Part shown: one piece after another, positions 8,101 to 16,600 of the stretch
How the letters are laid out: each line of letters starts with the position of its first letter
Numbering within the stretch: the first letter of the stretch is position 1
Origin: a virus
IMG/VR virus record: IMGVR_UViG_3300028384_001243
Coordinates: 1 to 20,571 of that record
Reading direction: 5' to 3' (one strand)
DNA length: 20,571 nucleotides
Notes under the pieces: generated by a model
The model's input: the letters and a program-made list of their open reading frames with translations, nothing else
Told to the model about the DNA's origin: nothing
Databases searched by the model: none
Made by a program: the position numbers and the translations under genes

Positions 8101-10594
8101 TAACGTAATCACAACTGTAAGTTCAAACTTAAATGAAAATAGTGCAAATGGTACGTTAGTAAAAAGAGTATTCTTTACAGACGCTGAAGGTGATTCAATC
8201 ACAATTGATTCATCATCAATCTCACCTGCAGGTGGTTCTACTCACTTTACTATTACAAAATACTCAACTTATGTTGACATAGAACAAAATACAGGTTCAT
8301 TAGATTATGAAACTTATCCTGTTTATACATTTAGTTTAAGTGCATCTGATGAACATTATCAAAATTCGGATGACTCTGATTCTATTGTAACTTTACCAGT
8401 TTCAATTAGTGTTGTAGATAACGTACATCCTACAATCAATAACCAAACATTATCAAGTATAAATGAGAATTCATCAAACGGAGCAACTGTTGGAACTATT
8501 TCAGCAACTGACTCTGAAGGTGACGCTATAACATTCTCACAATTTACACTATACAAATTAGAATTAGATAACGTAGATGTATCAAGTGGTTCTTATGGTG
8601 GAACTTCACAGGCAACAGACCCACATGAAAATCCTTTCAATATGGATTCAAGTGGTAACGTAACAAGAAAGAATGGTGTATTCTTAAACTCTGACTTGAT
8701 AAACGAATATCAATACACAGTAAGAGTGAGAGATTCATTCAACACTGCATCTAACGAAGCTATCGTAACAATACCAATTGATGACGATACACCAGCAACG
8801 TTGACAGATAACTGGTCAGCTGGGCCATATATCAAAGAATCTCAAAATAGTGGTTCTACTATTAGAACAACTGATTATGGTTCAACTGTTGCGGATTATA
8901 ACTCAAATCAGAGTGGTACATTCACTTCATCAAATCCAGCTATCGCAATTGCATCCAATGGTAACTTATCATTAGCAGTTGACTTAAGTGGTTCGGTAAC
9001 ACAAAGTGGTGATACTATTAGTTCAACTATTACATTTACAAACACGTTCGGTACAACTACTACTGACGCTTTAGTTGTGAATGTAGTTGATAATGTTGCA
9101 CCAACTATTTCATTCACAAATCAAACCGCTAACTTCAATACCAACTTAGGAACAAGTGGTACAACTATGGTTAGTATGAGTGTGAGTGATACGGAAGGAG
9201 ATACTCCATTCTCTGCATCATTGAGTGGTTCTGATTTAGAATTAATTTACTCAAACGCTGATTCTTCATCAATAGGATTACACTTAACAACAGACGCAAT
9301 CGCAAGAGAATATTTTTATAGTGTAACAATAACAGACCAATTTGGTAGTTCAAGAACATATAGTGATAGAAGTTTCACAGTAGCACAAGCAGACACGGGT
9401 ACTTTAGGTGGTGATACTACATCATACATCATTGAGTCAGCAGTAAGTGGGGCATTGATTAGAGAAAGTTCAAATGGTAGAACTGGTAATCAAGCTCAAC
9501 TGACAGTATCATACTCACCTTCGTATGGGTCACCATCAGTAGCTTCGTTTACTTCATCATTAGACGAAACAATAGCTATTAACTCAAGTGGTCAATTATC
9601 ACTATTAGTAGACTTAAGTGGTTCGGCAACTTCATCGGGTGATACTATCACTCCAACGATTACATTCCAAGACCAATATGGTAACTTGGGTAGTGGTTCA
9701 ATCACCATCAATGTAGCTGCAAATCAAGCACCAAACGCAACATTCACAGACCAATCAGGAAACTTTGAAACTGATTTTGCAACAAGTGGTACAACTATGG
9801 TTAGTATGAGTATTTCAGATGATGAATCTGATACACCATTCTCTGCATCTATTAGTGGTTCTAACTTGGAGTTAGTATACTCATCAGCTGATTCATCTTC
9901 AGTTGGTATCCACGCGACTTCCGATTTAACCGCAAGAACTCATACATACTCAGTAACGGTATTTGACCAATTCGGTAAATCAAGAACTTATACTGATAGA
10001 ACATTTACGGTAGCTCAATCAGCTGATTATGGTAAAGTTTATATCTATCGTTCAAGTTATGGTTCAGATGCTGGATTGAGTTCTAACTATAATGCACTTA
10101 TGGGAGCATCAACATTAACATCGGATGTTCCACCAGAAGTAACCGCATATACTGCAAACAATACATCACCATATAGATTGATTAGTTCGTCATTAGGTGA
10201 ATCAACATTGGTATTGGCAGGTGGTGAACAAGCTGACTTAGTTGCAACGTTAAGTGGGTCTGATTTAGATACAATTATTAGTGAGTCTAATCCATTAACA
10301 ATGGGTAACTCAGCTGAACAATATATAATCATAGCTCCATCTGGTTCTGATATGATTGGTATACCAACATCGATGACTGATGGATTCGGAGACAATACCG
10401 CTGGAAGATACGTAATGGCAGTAAAAGCTGATGGTGGTTCGTGGGGTCAAGAAGGTTCTACAATTCACTTATTAGATACAAGTGGTTCAGTTAACGGATA
10501 CGATAAACATTTTGTAATAGGTAGAACGGGACACAACTCGGCAGCGAGTGTAGAACTTCGTATAATCGAAGCCTCAGGTTCTTTACCAAGTTAA
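5198..10594 (+). CDS. Giant modular fibre/adhesin protein with SSAQ repeats and cadherin-like domains
   Basis: This 1798-residue, Ser/Thr/Gly-rich protein is probably a long tail fibre or virion adhesin. Residues 1-60 (MATLIQSKQIEGIVTASV, then VSGSQ) form a likely attachment region. Residues about 148-790 hold ten copies of an SSAQIT-A-LGF-S-S repeat, usually alternating with SGSYLTSSGSVDYTDITSVPSG and 'SLNSFT' linkers. Residues about 850-1610 hold five domains marked by TDPEGQS, TDAEGDS, TDSEGDA, SDTEGDT and SDDESDT, typical of cadherin-like or related Ig-fold repeats that may bind calcium. The last two lie in a tandem duplication. Residues about 1611-1798 form a unique C-terminal region that I cannot assign. 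There is no S74 domain and no signal peptide. The start is coupled to the previous stop by TAATG. Long minus-strand frames here are by-products of the biased, repeated composition. Confidence 0.85.
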   Translation: MATLIQSKQIEGIVTASVIEGTFQVSGSQIITGSQELSGDITASNIRVTGNYYGDGSQLTFGGTGIVSGSEQISISLTSGYSAFSSSLDSRLVSLENATDDTGSDSQTLSISGDQLTITSGNTVTIPTGSGVSSYTDLINVPSSIVSSSAQITALGFVSSSGDNTPDGTVSSSAQITALGFISSSTDAQTLSLNQVTRILSISNGNSVDLTPVVGGASDISGSIWSTGSNWYYVSADLKVTGSFHATSLTGSIDYSNLTNVPTLVSGSSQITAFGFVSESTDISSLNSYTSSTDGRLTNIEAATGSYLTSSGSVDFTDITSVPSGLVSGSIQVLGGTDIVSSSAQITALGFVSESGDSTPAGTISGSAQITALGFISSSHTDITSLNTFTSSIQTEVDGLSAATSSYLTSSGSVDYTDLTSVPSGIVSGSSQITSLGFISESTTIPAGTISGSAQITSLGFISSSHTDITSLNSFTQSADQRLDSLEGVSGSYLTSSGSVSYDDITGKPTLISQSGQVNYNELLNKPAFIGGTNVTITSASNGITINSTGGGSGSGDITHLNAFTQSANTRFTQLSADTASQAQRLDSLEAESGSYLTSLDSGIVSSSAQITALGFVSESSDLTSLNSFTSSIQTEVDGLSSQTSSYLTSTGSVDYTDITSVPSGIVSSSAQITSLGFVSESSADLTSLNTFTASNANTSLNSYTSSLNAGVRLFSIENTTQSLDSRLDSVEAATSSYLTSSGSVDFTDITSVPSGILSSSEQLPNGLVSGSSQITALGFISESTPLPTGVVSGSSQLTSSYDARYQQSGSSIPFNGNRIVSQEKLPTMFTSSFNPGTSGSVVDFLNAIFYPNTEPSITSENQTIAEFSASGASIFTIEATDPEGQSLTFGTSSTYTDDLVRVSSAGVVTLNATATSASFNTDLVGGSHGHTFVARVEDTFGAEVTKDITIFVTPNAAPQFRETSVVGNVITTVSSNLNENSANGTLVKRVFFTDAEGDSITIDSSSISPAGGSTHFTITKYSTYVDIEQNTGSLDYETYPVYTFSLSASDEHYQNSDDSDSIVTLPVSISVVDNVHPTINNQTLSSINENSSNGATVGTISATDSEGDAITFSQFTLYKLELDNVDVSSGSYGGTSQATDPHENPFNMDSSGNVTRKNGVFLNSDLINEYQYTVRVRDSFNTASNEAIVTIPIDDDTPATLTDNWSAGPYIKESQNSGSTIRTTDYGSTVADYNSNQSGTFTSSNPAIAIASNGNLSLAVDLSGSVTQSGDTISSTITFTNTFGTTTTDALVVNVVDNVAPTISFTNQTANFNTNLGTSGTTMVSMSVSDTEGDTPFSASLSGSDLELIYSNADSSSIGLHLTTDAIAREYFYSVTITDQFGSSRTYSDRSFTVAQADTGTLGGDTTSYIIESAVSGALIRESSNGRTGNQAQLTVSYSPSYGSPSVASFTSSLDETIAINSSGQLSLLVDLSGSATSSGDTITPTITFQDQYGNLGSGSITINVAANQAPNATFTDQSGNFETDFATSGTTMVSMSISDDESDTPFSASISGSNLELVYSSADSSSVGIHATSDLTARTHTYSVTVFDQFGKSRTYTDRTFTVAQSADYGKVYIYRSSYGSDAGLSSNYNALMGASTLTSDVPPEVTAYTANNTSPYRLISSSLGESTLVLAGGEQADLVATLSGSDLDTIISESNPLTMGNSAEQYIIIAPSGSDMIGIPTSMTDGFGDNTAGRYVMAVKADGGSWGQEGSTIHLLDTSGSVNGYDKHFVIGRTGHNSAASVELRIIEASGSLPS
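5620..7560 (+). repeat. SSAQIT-type protein-coding repeat array in the giant fibre gene
   Basis: Ten degenerate copies of a unit containing [SG]S[SA]QIT[AS][LF]GF[VI]S are spread through this stretch, most within longer units of about 40-60 residues that also include SYLTSSGSVDYTDITSVPSG. Spacing is irregular but always in frame. Part of the array is a larger duplication: 6362-6394 and 7082-7114 are identical over 33 bases, and similarity continues for well over 100 bases at the same 720-base offset. These are coding repeats, not intergenic ones. Confidence 0.85.
8823..10030 (+). repeat. Tandem duplication of a ~200-residue Ig/cadherin-like pair
   Basis: Unit 1 (about 8823-9394) and unit 2 (about 9417-10030) encode the same order of elements: I-ES...SG..IR, then LS-L-VDLSGS-T-SGDTI--TITF, then TSGTTMVSMS-SD, PFSAS-SGS-LEL-YS-ADSSS-G, and D-FG-SRTY-DR-FTVAQ. 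The 30 bases at 9151-9180 are identical to 9781-9810, exactly 630 bases apart. The copies have diverged elsewhere, with small in-frame insertions. Confidence 0.85.
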
Positions 10595-10612
10595 TATTTA
10601 TAAAAAGGAGAA
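10594..10612 (+). promoter_or_regulatory. AT motif and ribosome binding site before the short fibre gene
   Basis: ATATTTATAAAAAGGAGAA fills most of the 26-base gap. It combines the nonamer ATATTTATA seen before other units with a good Shine-Dalgarno sequence (AAAAAGGAGA) 9 bases before the ATG at 10621. There is no terminator here, so the motif may add an internal late promoter to read-through transcription. Confidence 0.45.
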
Positions 10613-10620
10613 TAAAAGAG

Positions 10621-11172
10621 ATGCCATCATTTAGTTCAAAAGTACAACTTACAACATCAGCTCAGAATTCCAACATCGTATTGGCCGATGTTGATAGAAT
10701 AAAAGGTGCGTTTAAAACATACGTATCTGCATCTACTATGAATGACACATCTGTAAATTATTTTTCAGATGGACAAATAGTATATGTGGAGGATAGTGGT
10801 TCTCTTTTTAAGGCAACCGTAACTCCTGCAAACTACATCGATACTTTTGTTGACACCGTTTCATTTGCCGCTTTTTCATTCAATAGTGGTTCATTTGTTA
10901 GTGCATCATTTGATGGAACAAATACACTTACTTTCTTTGGAGAAGTAGTAGATGGTTCAAATAGAATCTCAATGTCTGTTGATTTATCAGCATTGACTGG
11001 TTCTGGAGGAGGTGGTAGTGGTGATATTACTGCCGTTCTTGCTGGTGATGGTTTGACTGGTGGAGCAACAAGTGGTAATGCTACTCTTTCAGTAGGTGAA
11101 GGAGACGGTATTTCAGTAACATCTAATTTTGTGAACTTACATACAGGTTCTGCACACTTTACACAAGGTTAG
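10621..11172 (+). CDS. Short fibre or adaptor protein
   Basis: This 183-residue protein is probably structural. Residues 1-80 (KVQLTTSAQNSNIVLADVDRI, then FSDGQIVYVEDSGSLFKATVT) look like the N-terminal block of phage fibre proteins that carries a 'DGqIVYv.dtg.lf' strand pair. Residues 125-165 (a GSGGGGSGDI linker, then AGDGLTGGATSGNATLSVGEGDGISV) match a beta module that usually sits inside much longer fibres. Here the protein ends about 20 residues later, so it may be a truncated fibre or a short adaptor joining fibres to the baseplate. It has a strong ribosome site. The 70 bases after it hold only a weak GAGT/ACTC hairpin and the ribosome site of the next gene. Product family not recognised. 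Confidence 0.7.
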   Translation: MPSFSSKVQLTTSAQNSNIVLADVDRIKGAFKTYVSASTMNDTSVNYFSDGQIVYVEDSGSLFKATVTPANYIDTFVDTVSFAAFSFNSGSFVSASFDGTNTLTFFGEVVDGSNRISMSVDLSALTGSGGGGSGDITAVLAGDGLTGGATSGNATLSVGEGDGISVTSNFVNLHTGSAHFTQG

Positions 11173-11242
11173 AATTTTAATCGGAGTACATACTCTTTTA
11201 ACAAATGGTTACAATTAACAACAAAAAGGAAAATTAAAAATT

Positions 11243-13546
11243 ATGGCTCAAACTATTAAACATAGAAGAGGTAAACTGGAAAGTGTTAAAGATATAAGCC
11301 CGATTAATGGTGAGTTAATCATTGCATCGGGGTCTGACTTATCTGTACACCAAGAAGGTTTACTGTTTGTTGGGGTTGAAGGAAATGTATTAACTCCCTC
11401 AAACAAAATATTGACAGGTTCCGCCACATTAGACGTAACTGGAAACGATTACGACCACTCTATTGATGGTGTTCCTTATTATGAAACCGATGCTAAAACA
11501 CTAACAATTTTAGGACACGGAGGTAATACAAATATAGAATTTACAACCAATTCATTAGACCTAAGAGGTTCAGGTATTATATCTTCATCAGCTCAGGTAT
11601 CTGATTTAGCTGGTGTAAATAATAACTCAATTACTTTCACTGCTGGTGACGGTCTTGAATTTTCAAGTGGTGATGGTGTATTCACGTTGAACCAATCTTC
11701 AGATGAAACATTCAACATCCAACTTGATTTAGCTTCAGACGGTGGTCTTGAATTTAACAGTAATGAAGTAAGAATTAAATTAGATGGTAGTACACTTGAT
11801 AGAACTTCAAGTGGTATTAAATTATCTGACGAAAACTTAAATGCATCATTAAACGCATTCACAGGTTCAACTAACTTAACCATTGCAGGTGAAACAGTAG
11901 CTATCAACGGTGGTACTGTAACTTTAGCAGCAATGACTAATGGTAGTGGTATCCTATCTGGGTCAGTTGGTTTAGGTGCAGTAGCAACTGATGCGGCATT
12001 TGACCAAACATCTGATTCAATCGTATTCTTTGATGCAACTGATAGTTCTGTAAGAAGAGATTCAGTAGGTGATTTCTTAACTGCAATCGCGGGTACTAAC
12101 TTAACTGTATCTTCAGGTCAATTAGTAGCAAACGCTGGTGATATTACTGGTGTAACTGCAGGAAGTGGTATCACAGGTGGTGGTAACACAGGTACTGTTG
12201 TAGTAGCATTAGATTCTGGTTCTATCGCTGGTGATGGTTTAACTGCTAAATCAAATGGTAGTGGATTGGATATCAATGCATCTGATTTCACAGGTGATGG
12301 TTTAGAAGTAAACTCATCTGATATTAGAGTTAAATTGGATGGTTCAACTATCGATAGAAGTTCAGATGGTATTAAATTATCTGATGAAAACTTAAACACT
12401 TCATTGAACTCATTTACTGCATCAGCAGGTGATGTTGTGACTTTAGATGTTGGTATCGATAACGGTAATGTTCTTCAAGCAGATGCAAATGTAGCTGATG
12501 ATGATTTCTTAAGAATCGCTGGTACACAAGTTGAAGGTAGAACCGCATCACAAGTTAAATCTGATATTGGTTTAAGTAATGTAGAAAACACTGCTATTTC
12601 AAGCTTCGCTGGTTCAGCTAACATTACAACTGTTGGAACAATTGGAACTGGTACATGGCAAGGTACTGTAATTGATAAAGCATATTTGGATGACGAAGTA
12701 CTAAACACTTCGTTGAACTCATTTACTGCATCAAATGCTAATACATCATTGAACTCATTTACTGCATCAGCAGGTGATGTTGTGACTTTAGATGTAGGTA
12801 TTGGTAACAACAACGTTCTTCAAGCAACTACTGGTATTGCAGATGATGATTTCTTGAGAGTTAATGGTACTAAGATTGAAGGTAGAAGTGCATCAGAACT
12901 ACTTAGTGATATTGGTGCACAAGCATCACTTTCAAGTACAAGTATTACTATTGGTGATTCTTCAATCTCCCTTGGTGGTACAGATACTACTTTGACTGGA
13001 TTGACTGATATTGATATGACTGCAGCTGACCACACAATCTTTAATGGAGTGGGAGCTAACACACTTACTCTTGGTGCATCAACTACTGATATCGTAATCG
13101 CTGGTAACTTAACTGTTAGTGGTACACGTACAGTTGTTAACACTACAACTGTTCAGTATGATGATAACATCCTTGAATTGAATGGTGGTGGTTCTAACAA
13201 TGGTGGTATCCATGTAAAAGACGCTGAAGGTGCAACCAACGTTACTGGTTCCTTAATTTGGGATACTGGTGCTGACTATTGGTCTGCAGGGCCTCTTGGA
13301 AGTGAAAAGGAAATCACAAGATATAATACAGATGCAACAACTAATAACGTACAGAAAGTTAACGCTTCTAACTTATTAGTAGATTCAGCTATATCTGATG
13401 ATGGTACTGCAGTAACAATCAGTTCTGACTTAATCATTAGTGGATTGACTGCTTCTCAAATCGTTGTAACTAACGGTTCAAAACAGTTAACATCTTCTAC
13501 TGATATCTCATCCCTTACATTGACAATGGATGGTGGAGAATTCTAA
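11243..13546 (+). CDS. Tail fibre protein with IK-RRG N-terminal anchor
   Basis: This 767-residue protein starts with MAQTIKHRRG...INGELIIA. That is the short N-terminal anchor common to many phage fibres (the 'IQLRRGT...L..GEIG' type, as in the Mtd N-terminal domain family). The middle is made of repeated beta modules: 'AGDGLEFSSGDGV', two near-identical blocks RIKLDGST-DR-S-GIKLSDENLN-SLN-FT, and two blocks GDVVTLDVGI-N-NVLQA...ADDDFLR. Residues about 618-700 carry the GNLTVSGTRTVVNTTTV...DDNILELNGG...GSLIWDTGADYWSAG module also found in the next fibre. The protein ends in a short SSTDISSLTLTMDGGEF tail without an S74 domain. The ribosome site is AAAAAGGAAAA, and a terminator follows. Confidence 0.85.
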   Translation: MAQTIKHRRGKLESVKDISPINGELIIASGSDLSVHQEGLLFVGVEGNVLTPSNKILTGSATLDVTGNDYDHSIDGVPYYETDAKTLTILGHGGNTNIEFTTNSLDLRGSGIISSSAQVSDLAGVNNNSITFTAGDGLEFSSGDGVFTLNQSSDETFNIQLDLASDGGLEFNSNEVRIKLDGSTLDRTSSGIKLSDENLNASLNAFTGSTNLTIAGETVAINGGTVTLAAMTNGSGILSGSVGLGAVATDAAFDQTSDSIVFFDATDSSVRRDSVGDFLTAIAGTNLTVSSGQLVANAGDITGVTAGSGITGGGNTGTVVVALDSGSIAGDGLTAKSNGSGLDINASDFTGDGLEVNSSDIRVKLDGSTIDRSSDGIKLSDENLNTSLNSFTASAGDVVTLDVGIDNGNVLQADANVADDDFLRIAGTQVEGRTASQVKSDIGLSNVENTAISSFAGSANITTVGTIGTGTWQGTVIDKAYLDDEVLNTSLNSFTASNANTSLNSFTASAGDVVTLDVGIGNNNVLQATTGIADDDFLRVNGTKIEGRSASELLSDIGAQASLSSTSITIGDSSISLGGTDTTLTGLTDIDMTAADHTIFNGVGANTLTLGASTTDIVIAGNLTVSGTRTVVNTTTVQYDDNILELNGGGSNNGGIHVKDAEGATNVTGSLIWDTGADYWSAGPLGSEKEITRYNTDATTNNVQKVNASNLLVDSAISDDGTAVTISSDLIISGLTASQIVVTNGSKQLTSSTDISSLTLTMDGGEF

Positions 13547-13568
13547 TCAGAATTAGAATAAACTTAAA

Positions 13569-13599
13569 AGAATCCTCACTTCGGTGGGGATTTTTTTTT
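13569..13599 (+). terminator. Rho-independent terminator with UUCG loop
   Basis: AATCCTCAC (13571-13579) pairs with GTGGGGATT (13584-13592, one G-T pair) around a TTCG tetraloop, followed by nine T residues. It closes the transcription unit that begins before the gp13-like gene. Confidence 0.93.
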
Positions 13600-13601
13600 A
13601 T

Positions 13602-13680
13602 TATGAAATAAATTCATATTTATATAAGTGAAGAAATACCCAAATATTTGGGGAGAGAATATTTATATAAAATTTAGGAT
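13602..13680 (+). promoter_or_regulatory. Promoter/operator region before the S74 fibre genes
   Basis: Between the terminator and the ATG at 13688 lie, in order: an inverted repeat TATGAA-ATAAA-TTCATA (13602-13618); ATATTTATATAAG (13616-13628); a perfect 14-base palindrome CCCAAATATTTGGG (13639-13652); and ATATTTATATAAAA (13659-13672). The two AT motifs resemble the putative late promoters at 1737 and 10594, and the second is close enough to the start to serve as a promoter. The palindrome could be a protein-binding site. The ribosome site of the next gene is weak (AGGA at 13676-13679). Confidence 0.5.
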
Positions 13681-13687
13681 GTAGTAA

Positions 13688-16600
13688 ATGGCAGCTATTA
13701 TACAATTGAGGAGAGGTTCATCTCCTTCATCACTTTCTTATGGAGAACCGTACATCAACGATGATTCAGCATCCTTGGTTGTCGGTTTATCTGGCTCAAA
13801 CGATATTATAACACTTGCAAAGTTAGAACAAAAAAACTTTGGTAACCTTTGGATTGACGGAGACTTAACTGCGTCAAATATTTCTGCAAGTGGAGACATA
13901 AGAATTGGAGGACAACTGTTTCTTGGAGATGCTGCTGAAGATGCCGTTGTAATTCAAGGTTCTTTATCTTCTTCACTTATACCTGAGAGTGGTAGTACGT
14001 ATAATATAGGTTCATCTACAAAACCTTGGAATAATCTTCACATTGGACAAATATTTGCAACAACAACCGTTGTAACAAGTTCGGCTCAAATCACTGCATT
14101 TGGATTCATATCTTCGTCAACTGATATTTCTTCAATAAATAACTTCACACAATCAGCTGACCAAAGATTAGACTCACTTGAAAGTGATAGTGGGTCATAT
14201 CTAACTTCATCAGGTTCGGTATCCTATGATGATATAACAAGTAAACCAACACTACTTAGTGGTTCTGCACAGATTACGGCATTTGGATTTACTTCTTCAT
14301 CAACTGATATCTCATCCTTAAATACATTTACTTCATCAGCTGACCAAAGGTTAGATTCTTTGGAAGGTGATAGTGGTTCTTATCTAACATCACTTGATGG
14401 TGGTATCGTAAGTTCATCTGCACAGATTACGGCATTTGGATTTACTTCTTCATCAGCTGATATTAGTTCATTGAATTCATTTACACAATCATTCAATACT
14501 GCAATCACACTTAGTTCAGATGATGTAACAATTCTTGGTAACTTAACAGTACAAGGAACAGAAACAACATTAAATACTCAAACTTTACAAGTTGAGGATA
14601 AAAATATTTTAGTAGCAAGTGGAGCCGCTGATTCTGCCGCTGCTAACGGAGCTGGTCTCACAATCGATGGGGCTAATAAATCATTACAATGGAATCATAC
14701 AGATTCACAGTTTAGATTTGACGCTGATGTTTCAGCTTCAGCTTTCTATGGTGATGGTTCTAATCTTACAAACGTAGGAGCTCCTCTTACTTCATTAAAT
14801 GCATTTACCGCATCAAATGGAAACGATTCATTAAACGCATTCACATCATCAAATAGTAATGATTCACTAAACGCAGCAACATCTTCATATCTAACTTCTT
14901 CGGGTTCGGTTGATTATAGTGACATAACTTCAGTACCAAGTGGTATTGTAAGTTCATCTGCACAGATTACTGCATTTGGGTTCGTATCATCAAGTGGTGG
15001 AAACTTAACATCATTAAACGCATTTACACAGTCAGCTGACCAAAGATTAGATTCATTAGAATCAGATAGTGGTTCTTACTTAACATCATCAGGTTCAGTA
15101 GACTTTACAGATATAACTTCAGTACCAAGTGGATTATTAAGTTCATCTGCACAAATCACTTCATTTGGATTCATTTCTGAATCATCTGAAAATACATCAT
15201 TAAATGCATATACCGCATCAAATGATATTAATATATCTAACATACATTCAATTACATCTTCATTTGACCAAAGATTAGATTCACTTGAAGGTGAGAGTGG
15301 TTCTTACTTAACATCATCAGGTTCAGTAGATTATTCTGATATCACTTCACTACCTACATTAGTAAGTCAATCAGACCAAGTTAATTATAATGACCTACTT
15401 AATAAACCAGCTTTCATTGGTGGTGTAAATGTAACTATCACATCAGCAAGTAATGGTATAACGATAAACGCAACATCAGGTTCTGGTGGAGCTTCAGTTG
15501 CACACTTAAACTCATTTACACAATCCGCTAACGTAAGATTTGGTCAATTATCAACAGAAACTGGTTCACAAAATCAGAGATTAGACTCACTTGAAAGTGA
15601 AAGTGGTTCTTACCTTACTACATTAGATAGTGGAATTGTAAGTACATCTGCTCAAATCACTACATTTGGATTTATTAGTGAGAGTACATCACTTACATCA
15701 CTAAATTCATATACTGCATCAAACGACATTAATATAACCAATATTCATTCAACAACTTCTTCATTAGAACAAAGAGTTGGACAAATAGAATTAAATACTG
15801 GTTCATATGGTGGTGGTGGAACGGACTTAACACAACTGAATACATTTACAGGTTCAGCAAACCAAAGATTAGATTCTTTAGAATCTGAAAGTGGTTCTTA
15901 TGTACTTACTAGCGGGACTCAAACAATAGGTGGTAATAAGACCTTTAGTGGACTAACTACCATTGAAGGTGATTTGACATTAAATGAAAATATTGTACAT
16001 AACGGAGATAACAACACTAGATTCAGTTTTGGAACTGATAGTATCACTCTACGAGCAGGAACTTATAGCTTTTTTAATATATCTGCAACAGAAATTGTAG
16101 CAAATAGTCAAGGAAACGATATAGATTTCAGAGTACGAGGTGATAATGATAACTACACATTATACGTAGATGCTGGTAATGATAGAGTTCATATAGGTGA
16201 ATCCACAGGTGGAACTCAAAAATTAAACATTAAAGGAGCAGTATCTGCATCATCATATTATGGTGATGGTTCTAACCTTACAAATGTAGGAGCAGACCTA
16301 ACTTCACTAAACTCATTTACTGCATCTAATGGTAATGATTCATTGAACTCAATTACATCTTCATTTGACCAAAGATTAGATTCACTTGAAGGAGAGAGTG
16401 GTTCATACAACACAATTACTGCATTCCATACATTTACTGCATCCCTTGGAACAGTATCTACATTCGCGGTAACACAATCGGTACAAGATGATGATACACT
16501 TATTCCAACTGCAAGAGCGGTATCCGCATCGATTGCAGAAGTTGATACGGCTAATTTAACATCACTAAATTCATTTACCGCATCAAATGGAAATGATTCT

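Noticed and set aside
11183-11198. Hairpin GAGT-ACAT-ACTC as a terminator
   Set aside because: The stem is only four or five pairs and only four T residues follow, too weak compared with the two clear terminators.
11205-11237. 10-codon frame (MVTINNKKEN) between the short fibre and the next fibre gene
   Set aside because: It is too short, has no ribosome site, and overlaps the ribosome site of the following gene; it looks like chance.
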